This document shows, piece by piece, positions 31,919-42,554 of a stretch of DNA of 64,000 bases; position 1 is the stretch's first letter; the number at the start of each line of letters is the position of its first letter. The notes beneath the pieces are model-generated. The model did not search any database, was not told where the DNA came from, and was given only the letters and a program-made list of their open reading frames with translations. The DNA is taken from the NCBI RefSeq assembly GCF_000150955.2, contig NC_011683.1:372001-436000 (forward strand), in the 5' to 3' direction. The position numbers and the translations under genes were made by a program. The DNA comes from Phaeodactylum tricornutum CCAP 1055/1. Its lineage: Eukaryota; Bacillariophyta; Bacillariophyceae; Surirellales; Neidiaceae.

Positions 31919-33184
31919 TTAACTACTGTCAGGAGCGGCATGAGTTATCTCTTTCTTTGAAGTGTCGACTTTGCGATCTGCCGCGTCCTTTGGCTGCCTT
32001 TGGCTATTTGCAACGGTCCCGTTTGATCCATTTTCATTGTTTGCTTCCGAAGGTGCCTCTTGGTCATTTTCCTCAACTTGGTCGTTTCCCGAAAGTACTG
32101 AGCTGGATATGATGCTCAAAGCAGACTCAACCGACTTCTGCAACGTTTGCGGAAGCCAACTGTTTTGCTTCGTGCAATCATCGCTTTCGTCATTGCCCAA
32201 ATTTTCATCGCGATGGCTATTCAATTCCAGCATTTTTTTCCATTCCAAAATTTTTTGGTCTTCAAAACGATTGTGAATGCCGCTTTGCTGTGCTCTCTGC
32301 TTTTGGTGTCGCAAAGTTCTCTCATCGTGAAGAACTTTCTCCCGTGAAGCTTCCAGTTTTTCAATGCGATCCAAAAGAGATTGTATATCGTATTTCTCAT
32401 CTGATCCAGAATGCTGATATGATTCTTTTTCTTTAGAAGTATCTGATACCGTGATTTGCCCACGTGCCTTCAACGAGTCAGGCTGTGACGTGTTTTGAAC
32501 GTTTTCCGAAACTTCTCTGACAGCTTCATTTCTTTCGCCCGTGGCCAAGCTTTGGAATAGTGTAAAAAGCTCTCCAACAATCCTCGAAGCTTGCTCAACA
32601 AATCCTTCCTCCCTCGGGGGTATCAATTTTTCCATATTGGCCTCCACAAATTCTTCGCCCATGGCATTCTTTATCTGTTCAAGTTCTTGTCTTTCATAAA
32701 ACTCATACATCAAACGCTTTCCCCGAAGTTCACTGTACAAGGCGAACAGCAGGCCAGGTAACATTGCGTACATTATATTCCAAAACCACCAGCGGGTGTC
32801 CATTACTAGCTTTGGTTTAAGAGGCCGCGCAGCCTCGGTGGACTCTTTCAATAGCTCTTGATTCCAAAAGGAGTATATTCTTGACTGAATAAAGCCTATA
32901 CGATTCTCTGCGGTGTTCAGCAATGCATACATCTTCTTTTTAGAAAATATTTCATCTCGAGGAAGTTTATTGGTTTCCACAAGTTGGCGTTGGCGATCAC
33001 GGACCGTTTTCCCCAGTAGTCGTTTTTTGTTCTTGGGGTTGCGCTTTGCAGCAAAGTTCCTCCGCACAGGTGTTTGATTTGGTTCCAAAATATCCTTCAT
33101 CGCAACATTATAGCGATTGAAAAGAACGGTGCTAAGACATTGCCCAGAAAAAAGGGACGGCCCACGTCGTATCGCACTGAACAT
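31919..33184 (-). CDS. unknown, probably mitochondrial, single-helix coiled-coil protein
   Basis: 421 residues from the first in-frame ATG at 33184. The N-terminus MFSAIRRGPSLFSGQCLSTV is basic and amphipathic without acidic residues, as in a mitochondrial presequence. One hydrophobic segment (WWFWNIMYAMLPGLLFALY, about 134-152) is followed by Glu/Lys-rich helical stretches that look like coiled coil (YEFYERQELEQIKNAMGEEF; LLDRIEKLEASREKVLHDER). The C-terminal 100 residues are polar and low in complexity. I recognise no family. A membrane-anchored mitochondrial scaffold is only a guess. It converges on the Lhcf gene with about 245 nt between. Confidence 0.6.
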   Translation of the reverse strand: MFSAIRRGPSLFSGQCLSTVLFNRYNVAMKDILEPNQTPVRRNFAAKRNPKNKKRLLGKTVRDRQRQLVETNKLPRDEIFSKKKMYALLNTAENRIGFIQSRIYSFWNQELLKESTEAARPLKPKLVMDTRWWFWNIMYAMLPGLLFALYSELRGKRLMYEFYERQELEQIKNAMGEEFVEANMEKLIPPREEGFVEQASRIVGELFTLFQSLATGERNEAVREVSENVQNTSQPDSLKARGQITVSDTSKEKESYQHSGSDEKYDIQSLLDRIEKLEASREKVLHDERTLRHQKQRAQQSGIHNRFEDQKILEWKKMLELNSHRDENLGNDESDDCTKQNSWLPQTLQKSVESALSIISSSVLSGNDQVEENDQEAPSEANNENGSNGTVANSQRQPKDAADRKVDTSKKEITHAAPDSS

Positions 33185-33602
33185 ACGAAATACAATTTTT
33201 TCCCTACACAATCGAGATGAGACTACTCAAAAGCCGTGCCCTCGTATTCCAATATCCTTCAACAATCATGCAGCACATAAGTTCATCGTCACAATGGCAC
33301 AAATCCAAACGGATATCTCGCTTTTTTGGAAACAGTATTTTGACAAAAGTTGTGTTTTCACGGTGAATATCAGTAACGCGGGAAGCATGACACGACAATG
33401 TACACGCAAAGGCAGTTGATTTTGGTGTGTGTGCTTTATTGCATCCGGGAGTAAACAACTGATGCGACAAGTGGAAAACTCACTAGCTACTGCATGCGCG
33501 ACAATAAACTCCAAAACGGTTCTCTCTCTAATGTAAAAACAGTTATGATTCAAGGTGTGGCAGGTGGGCTGGAGAATCCTCGTTCTATACGAACAAATAC
33601 GC
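33185..33602. other. intergenic region between two minus-strand genes
   Basis: About 420 nt with no supported gene. It includes the promoter of the mitochondrial-type gene and the 3' flank of the next one. Confidence 0.5.
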
Positions 33603-34604
33603 CTAGCGACTTGTGATGGCCACAGCGGCTTGTGTAGGCCGAAAAATATGAGATCCCCAAAATTGGGGGGTACCGTCTGATTGGTAGATTGTGGTGCGAT
33701 ACGTGGATGCTGATCCTTCACTCGAGGCCAGTGATGAGTCCGTAATGGAAACGTAGTAGTCCGATTTGACATCAACGAGACCGGGTGGCTGGGAACGACT
33801 ATTGGCCACCGCAAAGTCGCGAACTTTGATGTAGCCAATGACACTGCAGTACGCCGCTGACAAACCGGTGATCAGCATGCTAGCAACCCACATGAGATAA
33901 AGTGGGCGGGAACCGCACCATCGGACCTCTATAGCCAAGGAATCGTCATCGATTTGCGCATTTTTGTACCGATCTTCATCGACCTGATCCGAACAATGGC
34001 CAACAATAAATACTGACAGCCACGTAAACATAATGCAGACAACAACGCTAAGCTTCCAAGGACACGACCTCGGTCGCATAGACTGGTAACCCGAGGGATA
34101 TACGTATTTGATCGGATCTCCCGTATAGGCATCCCCATAATGCTCTTCGTACGTTGCATCAGGCATTTCCGAGTCAATTGAAGATGGTAGGGCGGGCAAA
34201 GGGGTAGTGCGGTTGGACACATTACGCGGTGACAGCTGAGACTCGGAAATTGATGCCCCTGGGTTTCTTTCTAGTGATCCTTCGTTCTTCGTCAGAGATA
34301 AAGGAGTATGGACCCTTTGCGACTCAATATCGCGCGGTATACCATCCGGCATGGACCGAACTTTAGGGAGTCCGGAGGGTGCTAGGGGAGAATTGATTTC
34401 AGATTCGTAACTCCATGTGTTTGTTCTTTGTAGCATCATTCGTCCATCGTCATTGGACGTCCCAGACGCAACTGTCTGTGAGTATTCGTTGACAGCGTAC
34501 TGAAACATGGGATGTTGATGTCGAAGACCTTCTGGGGTTTGTGCGGAAGGGGTCAATCGCTTCTTCAAAGACCGCTTTCGGCCTATTCCAAGGATTCGTA
34601 CCAT
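33603..34604 (-). CDS. unknown protein with two membrane helices
   Basis: 333 residues from the ATG at 34604. The N-terminal 190 residues are polar, Ser/Pro-rich and probably disordered. Two hydrophobic segments follow, LSVVVCIMFTWLSVFIVGHC (about 196-215) and YLMWVASMLITGLSAAYCSVIGY (about 247-269), joined by an acidic loop with CGSRPLY. The C-terminal tail is Ser/Thr-rich. Two helices with a short loop and long flanking tails could be a small plasma-membrane or endomembrane protein, but no family is recognised. There is no signal peptide. Confidence 0.55.
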   Translation of the reverse strand: MVRILGIGRKRSLKKRLTPSAQTPEGLRHQHPMFQYAVNEYSQTVASGTSNDDGRMMLQRTNTWSYESEINSPLAPSGLPKVRSMPDGIPRDIESQRVHTPLSLTKNEGSLERNPGASISESQLSPRNVSNRTTPLPALPSSIDSEMPDATYEEHYGDAYTGDPIKYVYPSGYQSMRPRSCPWKLSVVVCIMFTWLSVFIVGHCSDQVDEDRYKNAQIDDDSLAIEVRWCGSRPLYLMWVASMLITGLSAAYCSVIGYIKVRDFAVANSRSQPPGLVDVKSDYYVSITDSSLASSEGSASTYRTTIYQSDGTPQFWGSHIFRPTQAAVAITSR

Positions 34605-35042
34605 CCGGGTGTACAACAGTAGCTTTGCTCGAGTCACAAGGGTCGCTTAGAGGCTTTGTCGTAGTCGAGAGAGAGAATTCAATACTATGGATAGGGAGTG
34701 GAGCTTCTTCTCGTCTCGTTCATGGTTACCTCCAACGCTTACTATTTGTCTTTTCGTAGAGTTACAGTGAACAGCCCCACACTCCCTTTCGGCTACTAGT
34801 TTTGTCGAACGATTACTGCGTGCGCGTCATTTCTTCATCGGTTCCGGGTACCACTACGTTTCGACTCTTCATAACTCCCGCCGGACGACATGAAAACTTC
34901 ACAATAGTGCTACTTTTCAGGTTATGGAAGTCACAATCACTACAGTTCGACCATTCTTCATTCCAAATAACCTCTCATTCTTAATTTCAAATACCCTACG
35001 AGCGGTTCCAATTGGTTCACCGCAATCGCATAGTACACTGAA
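34605..35042. promoter_or_regulatory. divergent promoter region
   Basis: About 440 nt between the two-helix protein gene and the actuator-domain gene. No element is identified. Confidence 0.4.
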
Positions 35043-35702
35043 ATGTCGCTCTCCACTGCGCAAAATGATTTATTGCGGCAGCTCGGAACATCACTCGACA
35101 ACGGCCTGACAACTGACGAAGCTTCAGCCCGCCGCGAGCAAGATGGCCATTTTAACATCGTCACCCCACCCATCAATTGTCCTGCTTGGGCTTGCGTGTT
35201 ACTTCCCTGTATCAAGCACGTACCCTCAATGAAAATTTTTGGGCAAATCAAACCGGACGATGCCGAAGTATTGCGCAATAGCAAATGGGTGCGGTACGAT
35301 TCCGGATCCCTCGTCAAGGGCGATATTATTCGTTTAGAAGAAGGCGATATTGTACCTGCTGATTGCGTGGTTCTGACGGTTGATTCGGTGGACGAGCTGT
35401 TGGTGGATGTTCGGTATTCTACGGGGGAAGACAAACCAAGGAGTGCACAACCCACTTCGGCAACAAATCCTTCCGCCGTAGCAGCTACAGCCAAACCGAT
35501 TCAGCTCTTCTGGGGTGGACAGGTGGTACAGGGATCAACGCGTGCTGTTGTAACGGCTATTGGACCAAATACTTTGACAGCTTCGTTGATTCGGGAAAGC
35601 AAGTTTCCTCCGAGAGGTAACGTAATGCAAGAGAGGGCGGGTTTTTCGGAAGATGTGGAATCTGGCATTGCTTTGATCGGACAAAACGAAGGAATTCAAT
35701 AG
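35043..35702 (+). CDS. free-standing P-type ATPase actuator-domain protein
   Basis: 219 residues from the ATG at 35043. The N-terminus (LRQLGTSLDN then GLTTDEASARREQDGHFNIV) matches the cation-ATPase N-terminal domain. The actuator domain is visible as AEVLRNSKWVRYDSGSLVKG, DIIRLEEGDIVPADCVVL (about 94-111) and TGED at 127-130 in place of the usual TGES, keeping the catalytic Glu. The membrane helices M1-M2 expected between these parts are absent, replaced by about 35 residues. There is no phosphorylation (DKTGT) or nucleotide-binding domain before the stop or in the following 1 kb. It is therefore either a domesticated single domain or a decaying gene fragment. Confidence 0.65.
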   Translation: MSLSTAQNDLLRQLGTSLDNGLTTDEASARREQDGHFNIVTPPINCPAWACVLLPCIKHVPSMKIFGQIKPDDAEVLRNSKWVRYDSGSLVKGDIIRLEEGDIVPADCVVLTVDSVDELLVDVRYSTGEDKPRSAQPTSATNPSAVAATAKPIQLFWGGQVVQGSTRAVVTAIGPNTLTASLIRESKFPPRGNVMQERAGFSEDVESGIALIGQNEGIQ

Positions 35703-36704
35703 CTGTTGGACCCCCAGCTTGCGACAACTTCGCAAGGACAACAGCACCTGATGATTGCCCGACAGGGACCCGTAAACACTCCGTTTCTACTGTGCGCTCT
35801 CAGATTAACGGCGTCGATTTATTGTGGCGGGAAGAGCTTCGTTACGTCTTGCGCCTCTTTACGAAGTCTGCTCAACAAGAACTCACTGTCCAAGAATCGC
35901 CGAGAAGAACGCGAAAGTATCAATAGCTTATTCCAGATTTTTGTGATGTTAGCCTACTTGTAAAGCAGCGGAGGTCTGTCATGACGGTGTAGTGGCTGGT
36001 TTCGCTCCGGAAATTAAGTTCTGGTTTTATATCTCAACATAACTAGAGATAAAGTTACAGGCACGTTACTGTAAGTCCGCAGATTGCTAATGCTTTGCTT
36101 CGGTGTCCGTAAAGCTTATGTTACTGTTCTAGATTAGAGTGGTATCCACGATTTTCAAACGAAAGTGACATATTGCGAATTGTGCAGTATCAGAAAATCT
36201 CCAAAGCAGGAGCATACATTAGTTTGGCCGTATTGCAACGAGTAGCTCTCCTGAAGATGCAAGTAATAGAGGCTGTGAGCGTGAATAATGAATTTGCCTG
36301 TTTAGAAGCTGGGGATCACATCTCGTGCTCCCCAAAAGTCTCTCAGTAAATCAAGAATGTTCCTATTTTCGAAAACATTGCTATTTATTTAGTTAACCGG
36401 CTTCGTCCTCCCATTTAAATAAAGATTTTCAAAAATGACACCACCAACGTCCGCAAGATCACGATTCGAGAGGATTCTTCTTTGTCCCAACCATGGATGA
36501 CCTCTCCTATTAACACGTATATGAAGTACCGCTGCTGGTACCCGGAAAAGAGAGGACATTCCTTGTGGGAGAGTCATCGATGCGCTGCCAATCGAAAAAA
36601 ATGCCAAGGCGAGAAAAGCGCAGTTCGTTCTTATAATCCAATTTTGAGTTTCAAGACATACTCGTTGCTACCTTCCCACCTTCCCAACCAAACCACTCGC
36701 AACC
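35703..36704. other. 1-kb region before actin, no supported gene
   Basis: An 85-codon frame directly after the actuator-domain gene (35706-35963) shows no P-type ATPase motif. The rest is AT-rich with the actin promoter and 5' leader at the right end; a pyrimidine-rich CTACCTTCCCACCTTCCCAACC run lies just upstream of the actin ATG. Confidence 0.45.
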
Positions 36705-38151
36705 ATGTCTGATGAAGAAGATATTGCTGCCCTTGTCATTGACAATGGCTCCGGAATGTGCAAGGGTAAGAAAGAACGGCGTCGCAATGGTTCTGAGGTG
36801 TTGACGAAATCGGACGGTGTTGTCAATCCTTTGCCTACATTGTCATTGCGAGCGGATTGTGATTACTGGAAATGGAATCACTAGAGCGTTTGATTGACAA
36901 CGGAACGCCTTTATGGAATCATTTGCAAGAAAGAATGATCAATGCCAGGGTCAAAGAGATTTCCTTAGACGGATACCAATGTGGTAACCTGCCGTGTAGC
37001 ATGAGCTACGTCGTCACTTAATCTACTGCCACGCTATTGCAATTTTGGTCTAATCGCGTCTCTTTTCTCGTTTCATAGCCGGATTTGCAGGAGACGATGC
37101 CCCTCGATCCGTATTCCCTTCTTTGATCGGCCGTGCCCGGCAACCCGGAATCATGGTTGGTATGGAACAGCGTGACGCCTACGTCGGTGACGAAGCCCAG
37201 GCCAAGCGTGGTGTCCTCACCTTGAAGTACCCTATTGAGCATGGTATCGTCACCAACTGGGACGATATGGAAAAGATCTGGCACCACACTTTCTACAATG
37301 AGCTCCGTGTCGCCCCCGAGGCCCATCCAGTCCTGTTGACCGAGGCTCCCCAAAACCCCAAGGCGAATCGTGAACGCATGACGCAGATCATGTTCGAGAC
37401 CTTCAATGTCCCGGCCATGTACGTCAACATTCAGGCTGTCCTTTCGTTGTACGCTTCTGGTCGTACCACAGGATGTGTTCTCGACTCAGGCGATGGTGTG
37501 TCCCACACTGTCCCCATCTATGAAGGATACGCCCTTCCGCACGCCGTCATCCGTCTTGATCTCGCTGGACGCGACTTGACTGATTACCTCATGAAGATCT
37601 TGACAGAGCGTGGTTACTCGCTGACAACAACCGCCGAGCGCGAAATTGTCCGTGATATCAAGGAATCTCTCTGCTTCGTCGCTGTTGACTTTGAAGAAGA
37701 AATGAAGAAGGCGTCTGAGTCATCTGCCCTTGAAAAATCTTTTGAACTTCCCGATGGTAACATTATTGTCATTGGAAACGAACGTTTCCGTTGCCCCGAG
37801 GTCCTCTTCCAGCCTAACTTGTGTGGTTTGGAGATGGATGGTATCGCCGACTCCACCTTCCAGACTATCATGAAGTGCGATGTTGATATCCGTAAGGATT
37901 TGTACGCCAACATTGTTCTCTCTGGAGGAACTACCATGTTCCCAGGAATCTCCGAACGTATGTCGAAGGAAATCACTGCCCTGGCCCCCGCCTCAATCAA
38001 GGTCAAGATTGTAGCCCCACCAGAGCGCAAGTATTCCGTCTGGATTGGAGGATCTATTCTCGCCTCGCTTTCGACCTTCCAGTCCATGTGGATCTCCAAG
38101 GAAGAATACGACGAATCTGGCCCGTCGATTGTGCATCGCAAGTGCTTTTAA
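36705..38151 (+). CDS. ACT1: actin
   Basis: Two exons (36705-36765 and 37079-38151; 313-nt phase-1 intron after codon 20) give 377 residues, the normal length. Exon 1 is [20 protein letters not shown], and the join restores [19 protein letters not shown]. Exon 2 contains the phosphate and nucleotide loops ([32 protein letters not shown]) and ends in the universal HRKCF. Conservation is very high. Small departures from animal actin include RQPGIMVGM where animals have HQGVMVGM. The codon choice is strongly C-biased, as expected for an abundant protein. Confidence 0.97.
36766..37078 (+). other. intron in actin gene
   Basis: 313 nt, GTAAGA to TTCATAG, phase 1; the longest intron I find in the window. 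Confidence 0.9.
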
Positions 38152-38357
38152 TGATTTTATTTATTGTGTGGGTTCTTTACATATGTTGGTAGCGGCCGTG
38201 AGGGAGTTGCCTCTTTACGATAGTATCTATTGGTTTCTATAATTGGTTTTCATAGGAAAAAAACTGCTTGTGATTATCCCGATCTCCTCCTTCTCGATTT
38301 CGGTCCCGACAACAATGTCGATATACGTACCAACTTGTTGCCCTTGTAGTCAGATAT

Positions 38358-38372
38358 TGTGTGTGTGTGTGT
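38358..38372 (+). repeat. short (TG)n microsatellite
   Basis: About seven TG units in the 3' intergenic space between actin and the MMPL transporter. Confidence 0.8.
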
Positions 38373-38451
38373 TTCGAATGAGCTTTTCCGACGAGTACAG
38401 CGTTGTCAAACTATTTCCCCAGTGTACAAATGTAATGATTGCTTCAATAAC

Positions 38452-41400
38452 TCATGGAAGTGGCGCCAGTGGCTCGTATTCTGAAGTCTCTTCCAGAGTC
38501 CGTAGAAAGCCTGTGACGTCGGCGTCGTCCTGGAAGGCCGCGTAAACAATTCGACCTTCCGGCATATTTCGTGGCCACCAGCACGTACGACCAGCCATTC
38601 CTGTGATGATCGGAACAACCACTGTTCGGATCACAAATGTATCCAACAAGACGGCCGTAGTGAGGACAAATGACCACTGATACAACACAGGACTGGCGCT
38701 GAACATTAGCGATCCAAAAGCAAATGCCATTATCAAACCGGCAGCCGTAATGATGCTTCCAGTCGAATGTAAGCCTGCAGCCACTGAGGACTTGTGCTCG
38801 TAACCCTGATTTCGATATTCCAAAATGCGGCTCACTAAAAAGACATCGTAGTCCAGTGCCAGTCCCACGACTATACTGAATGCCATTATCGGGACGAGCC
38901 AGCACATTTCGTCTCCGACCGAGGTCAACACACGAACGTGCGACCAATTGAAAATCCCTCTCTGGAAGACTAGAACAGAGAGTCCGAATGAGAAACCAAG
39001 CGTTAAACCAATACTCAAGATACTACGAAGTGGAGTGAAGATGCTGCGGAAGAAAAGCCCCATAAGGAGAAATACAACAACCGTAGTTATGGCAATCATC
39101 GTTGGAAAGGCTGCGTGTACCGCTTGCACAGAATCGAAGGCGATCGATGCCGGTCCTTGTATGTGTACCTTGACACCTGACAGCATGCCTTTTCTTTCCA
39201 TCTGTTTAATCGTCGCCCGTGCACCTTCTAACCAAGCAATTCCTTCATCCGAAAAGGGACTCACTCCAAGTACAGCGTCAACGTACGTAGAGTAACGATC
39301 GTGGGATGTGACGACCTTGTCAATCTCATCGATAACATGCATCAGTTCCGAAGGACAATGAGGGCGGATGTTGTTACTGCATACTTTGGACATGGAATAC
39401 AGCAAGTGAGGTACACGCGTATTCTTGATGATCGCCACGCCTGTGTAAACTGCTGCGCGAGCCAGAGGCTTCTGGAGGACGAGCAGTTCTTCGTCGGCCT
39501 CGTTTCTTTCCGCATTTGAGTTCGATAGTTCCGTTTGCGTACGATTCTGAATATCCTGTTTTTCAATACTGGCGAGATGGACCATACCTTCCTGAGTGTC
39601 ATCGTCCAAGGCAATTAGTTCTTCGATTACCATGTGCATGGTCTTAAACCCTTCATTGGATGTCATTGTGAGGTTGAAAGCAGCGCCATCGAAAAGAATA
39701 CGATAGGGATTCAACCGTCCTTCGCCAAGGGTGGCTCCAAGGCTGTGAAACGTTTTAAGCGAGGGACTGTCCGACGGCAGGAGTAAATCGAAGGAAAGAG
39801 ATGAGTTGATTTTGCTGCTAAAGTACGCCACTGGAAGTAGCAGTTGACACGTAATCAGCAAGATGATCACACCGCGATAAGAATGCAGAAGTTGCTTGGC
39901 CATGCGAAACCATACCGAAGGCAGCGGTGGAGAAATGTTCTCCATGCTTGGACTAGCCATTCCGTCTCGGGAGGGGCTCGCTACTATTGTGGCATCGTCT
40001 TCACGTTCATCGCTGTCTTCTTGGTCAACAGAACAGTCAGAGTCACTTTGATTATCCACAATCCATTTGCCAACATCGGTATAGAGCAATGCTGGCACAA
40101 CAGTTAGATTGACTAACAATGCACATGCAATAGCTACAGCCGCACCAACCCCAATTGACTGTAACATTGAGAGAGGTAGACAACATAGGCCCAGAAATGT
40201 ACACATGAGCGTCAGTCCGGAAAGAAGCAGAACGTGTCCCCCATGACGTAACATATGAGCGACCGCCACTCCTCGCGACCTTGTAGCCGCAAACTCCAAA
40301 TAACGAGCCAGAAGAAACAGCGTGTAATCGATCCCCATGCCTAAACTCAAGCTCATCATAATACTCGGCGTAAATTGGGTGATTTGCATATTTTTGGCAA
40401 CGAATCGGAGAACAATAGACCACAGCGTCACAGTTGAAATCATTGTTGCCAGAGGAATAATCCAAACTATGGTTGCTTTTGCCTTCGGTAAAACACAGCC
40501 AATAAGTCCTAACGCAATCGGTAGCACTATTAGGTCCATGCGCCGAAGATCCGCATGGGTGCTTGCGCGTAAATCATTGGAGAAAAACTTGAGGCCGGTA
40601 AACGAAGCTGTAAAGTATGGTGACTGGTGTTGCTCTGCAAAGTCTTGCATTGCATCCATTAAGGAAGATACTCGTTCGTGCCCTTCGCGATTGGAACCAT
40701 TGAGCGGGAGCAAATACTGAACCTGGCAGAGAACTGTGTGGCCCTTCGGTGTGGCAAGCGCTTGTGCCATCCAGTGTAACTTGCTCTCTTTGAGAGAGTA
40801 AAAGCTCGTCGCCCTGGCCCATGAAACACTTTCTGTCGTGTTTGTTGAGCTATCAGAATGTACCTTTGTCGATGTCGACAGTATTGTTTTGTTTAAATCA
40901 TGTGTCCAATTGAACGCTGCTTGATACGCCACGGAAATCGGATTCGTCATCGAAAGGTTCGAGAATTTGCTTTCCAGAACGACGTACAAGGCCGGATTCA
41001 GAGGATTGGACCAATCGCTTGGATATGTTCTCCCAAAAGCCTCATTTGCATCCTGCGAAAGAGATCCAGGAACCGGATGGAATGTGCTGTCTGTCTCTTG
41101 CTCTAGTTTATGAAAGGACCAAACACCGATAGGCCAAAGTGTAGTGACAATCAAAACAAGCAATACCTTAGCGCTTCGATGAATCCAATTGCTCCAAGTC
41201 CGGACGACCTTCGGAAAATCATCTAGATACCGTGTGTCTTCGTGTGGAACAATTGCGTTCCCCCGATTGTTCCTTCTGGCTGGAGTGACATGAAGCGATC
41301 GAAGCTGAGAGAAGAAAGACGTCTCCAAAAACGAACGGGTCGGACTTTCGTCTACGTCACCTGCAAGCTGGGAAACCGGAGATGTTTCATCAACTGTCAT

Positions 41401-41508
41401 TCTTTGAGCCCCTGAGGGTATAGACGAGGTGAGAAGAGGTTCCAATAGTGGATCATTGCTATCGCATCTCGTATGGAGCGGTTCCATGGCAACTGTCATA
41501 CTTGTCAT
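38452..41508 (-). CDS. MMPL/RND-family membrane transporter
   Basis: A single exon of 1018 residues from the ATG at 41508. The layout is the duplicated RND plan: one helix at about 113-131, a large extracytoplasmic loop with several N-glycosylation sites, a five-helix block, then the same again. Each block has the proton-relay helix signature of MMPL proteins: MSLGMGIDYTLFLLARYLEF in the first half and GLALDYDVFLVSRILEYRNQ in the second, followed by AGLIMAFAFGSLMFS. MMPL proteins are proton-driven exporters of lipids or hydrophobic compounds. The substrate here is unknown. The polar N-terminal 110 residues lack a clear targeting signal. No sterol-sensing-specific motif was noticed, so it is nearer the bacterial MmpL type than Patched/NPC1. 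Confidence 0.85.
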   Translation of the reverse strand: MTSMTVAMEPLHTRCDSNDPLLEPLLTSSIPSGAQRMTVDETSPVSQLAGDVDESPTRSFLETSFFSQLRSLHVTPARRNNRGNAIVPHEDTRYLDDFPKVVRTWSNWIHRSAKVLLVLIVTTLWPIGVWSFHKLEQETDSTFHPVPGSLSQDANEAFGRTYPSDWSNPLNPALYVVLESKFSNLSMTNPISVAYQAAFNWTHDLNKTILSTSTKVHSDSSTNTTESVSWARATSFYSLKESKLHWMAQALATPKGHTVLCQVQYLLPLNGSNREGHERVSSLMDAMQDFAEQHQSPYFTASFTGLKFFSNDLRASTHADLRRMDLIVLPIALGLIGCVLPKAKATIVWIIPLATMISTVTLWSIVLRFVAKNMQITQFTPSIMMSLSLGMGIDYTLFLLARYLEFAATRSRGVAVAHMLRHGGHVLLLSGLTLMCTFLGLCCLPLSMLQSIGVGAAVAIACALLVNLTVVPALLYTDVGKWIVDNQSDSDCSVDQEDSDEREDDATIVASPSRDGMASPSMENISPPLPSVWFRMAKQLLHSYRGVIILLITCQLLLPVAYFSSKINSSLSFDLLLPSDSPSLKTFHSLGATLGEGRLNPYRILFDGAAFNLTMTSNEGFKTMHMVIEELIALDDDTQEGMVHLASIEKQDIQNRTQTELSNSNAERNEADEELLVLQKPLARAAVYTGVAIIKNTRVPHLLYSMSKVCSNNIRPHCPSELMHVIDEIDKVVTSHDRYSTYVDAVLGVSPFSDEGIAWLEGARATIKQMERKGMLSGVKVHIQGPASIAFDSVQAVHAAFPTMIAITTVVVFLLMGLFFRSIFTPLRSILSIGLTLGFSFGLSVLVFQRGIFNWSHVRVLTSVGDEMCWLVPIMAFSIVVGLALDYDVFLVSRILEYRNQGYEHKSSVAAGLHSTGSIITAAGLIMAFAFGSLMFSASPVLYQWSFVLTTAVLLDTFVIRTVVVPIITGMAGRTCWWPRNMPEGRIVYAAFQDDADVTGFLRTLEETSEYEPLAPLP

Positions 41509-42554
41509 AACTTTCTAAGATGTGTCGTAGACTTCATTGAAAGTGTATCGTGCACCGGCGATTTTCTGTGAAGGAAGTGGATGTCCTTTCACGGAACGAG
41601 CAACAGCCAAAACCGGCCGAAACACATGTCGTAGGTAAGTCACTTCTGTGTCTTGACTTTTTCATGTAATCTGGATAGATAGGTGATAGATGGTGCAAGA
41701 GCCTCGTGCTATCTCAACAAGAACACGAGCCCAGGCGAGTGGAATTGCAACGTCTCTGTAATGAAGTGATATTCATAGATATAGTTTTCTTCTAAGTGTA
41801 AACGATTTTGCGCTGGAGATACCAGCTTTTTGGTCAGCGCCAATCATTGCTCTGCGCAAGCAAATCAGTCGAGCCTTATGCTATCAAGAATGATCGGTTT
41901 CTCTGAAAATAAATAAACAATTTCTACTATTCCTCTGTCATTCGCTGCTAAGTACGAAAAGGCCACGTCGGGTACATCAGGCGCTTCTACAACCTGCAGC
42001 AATCCTTGTGTATGCAGGCCTTGACGTCATCGGCCTGTCTCGAATTCCCTTCTTAAACATGACTTACAGTTAGCCAAGTGCCCCTGACAAAAATATCTGA
42101 GACCGAAGAACCTTTGCGACGACATAGATGATCGAATGTTGTTGACGTGATACGTTGAGCGTCCTAGGCCCGCACGAGACTGAAAGAAAGATTTGTTAAG
42201 TTGGCGGGAATGCTTTATATAAACTCAAAACCCGATCCTCTTGGCGGAAACATTGCTAGTTATGGCGTCCGTCTGCTCTGCCAAAAAGGGCCAGCGCATG
42301 AGATACGTCGAGTCTCCCGAGAAGTTTTCGCTAGGATCCAAGTCCAAAACACCAGACGACGAAAAAAGCAAAGAAAAATTAAAATTACGAAAAGAGATCA
42401 GGGTGCAGCCAAGGCACAACCTCTGTTGTCGCTCGCGTTTTTTGGAAAAGAAAATACTAATGTAAGTGCTGACAGGGGTTTGTTATCGGATGATAAAGAG
42501 TAGCGTGTAAGTATACAAAGAAGGACTTTCTCTCCTCGGGGGGTTATTGATGTT
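41509..42554. other. 1-kb region between MMPL and an orphan gene
   Basis: Mostly non-coding. Two overlapping plus-strand ATG frames, 42210-42503 (97 codons) and 42262-42465 (67 codons, strongly basic), lie downstream of a TTTATATAAA box at 42213-42222. Neither has a recognised domain and they exclude each other, so a small gene here is only possible. Confidence 0.35.

Noticed and set aside
35706-35963. Frame directly after the actuator-domain gene as a continuation of the ATPase
   Set aside because: No phosphorylation or nucleotide-binding motif is present and no splice site gives a sensible join.
42210-42503. Possible small gene after a TATA-like box
   Set aside because: Two different frames compete, both highly basic and without homologues that I recognise; kept only as a note in the intergenic entry.
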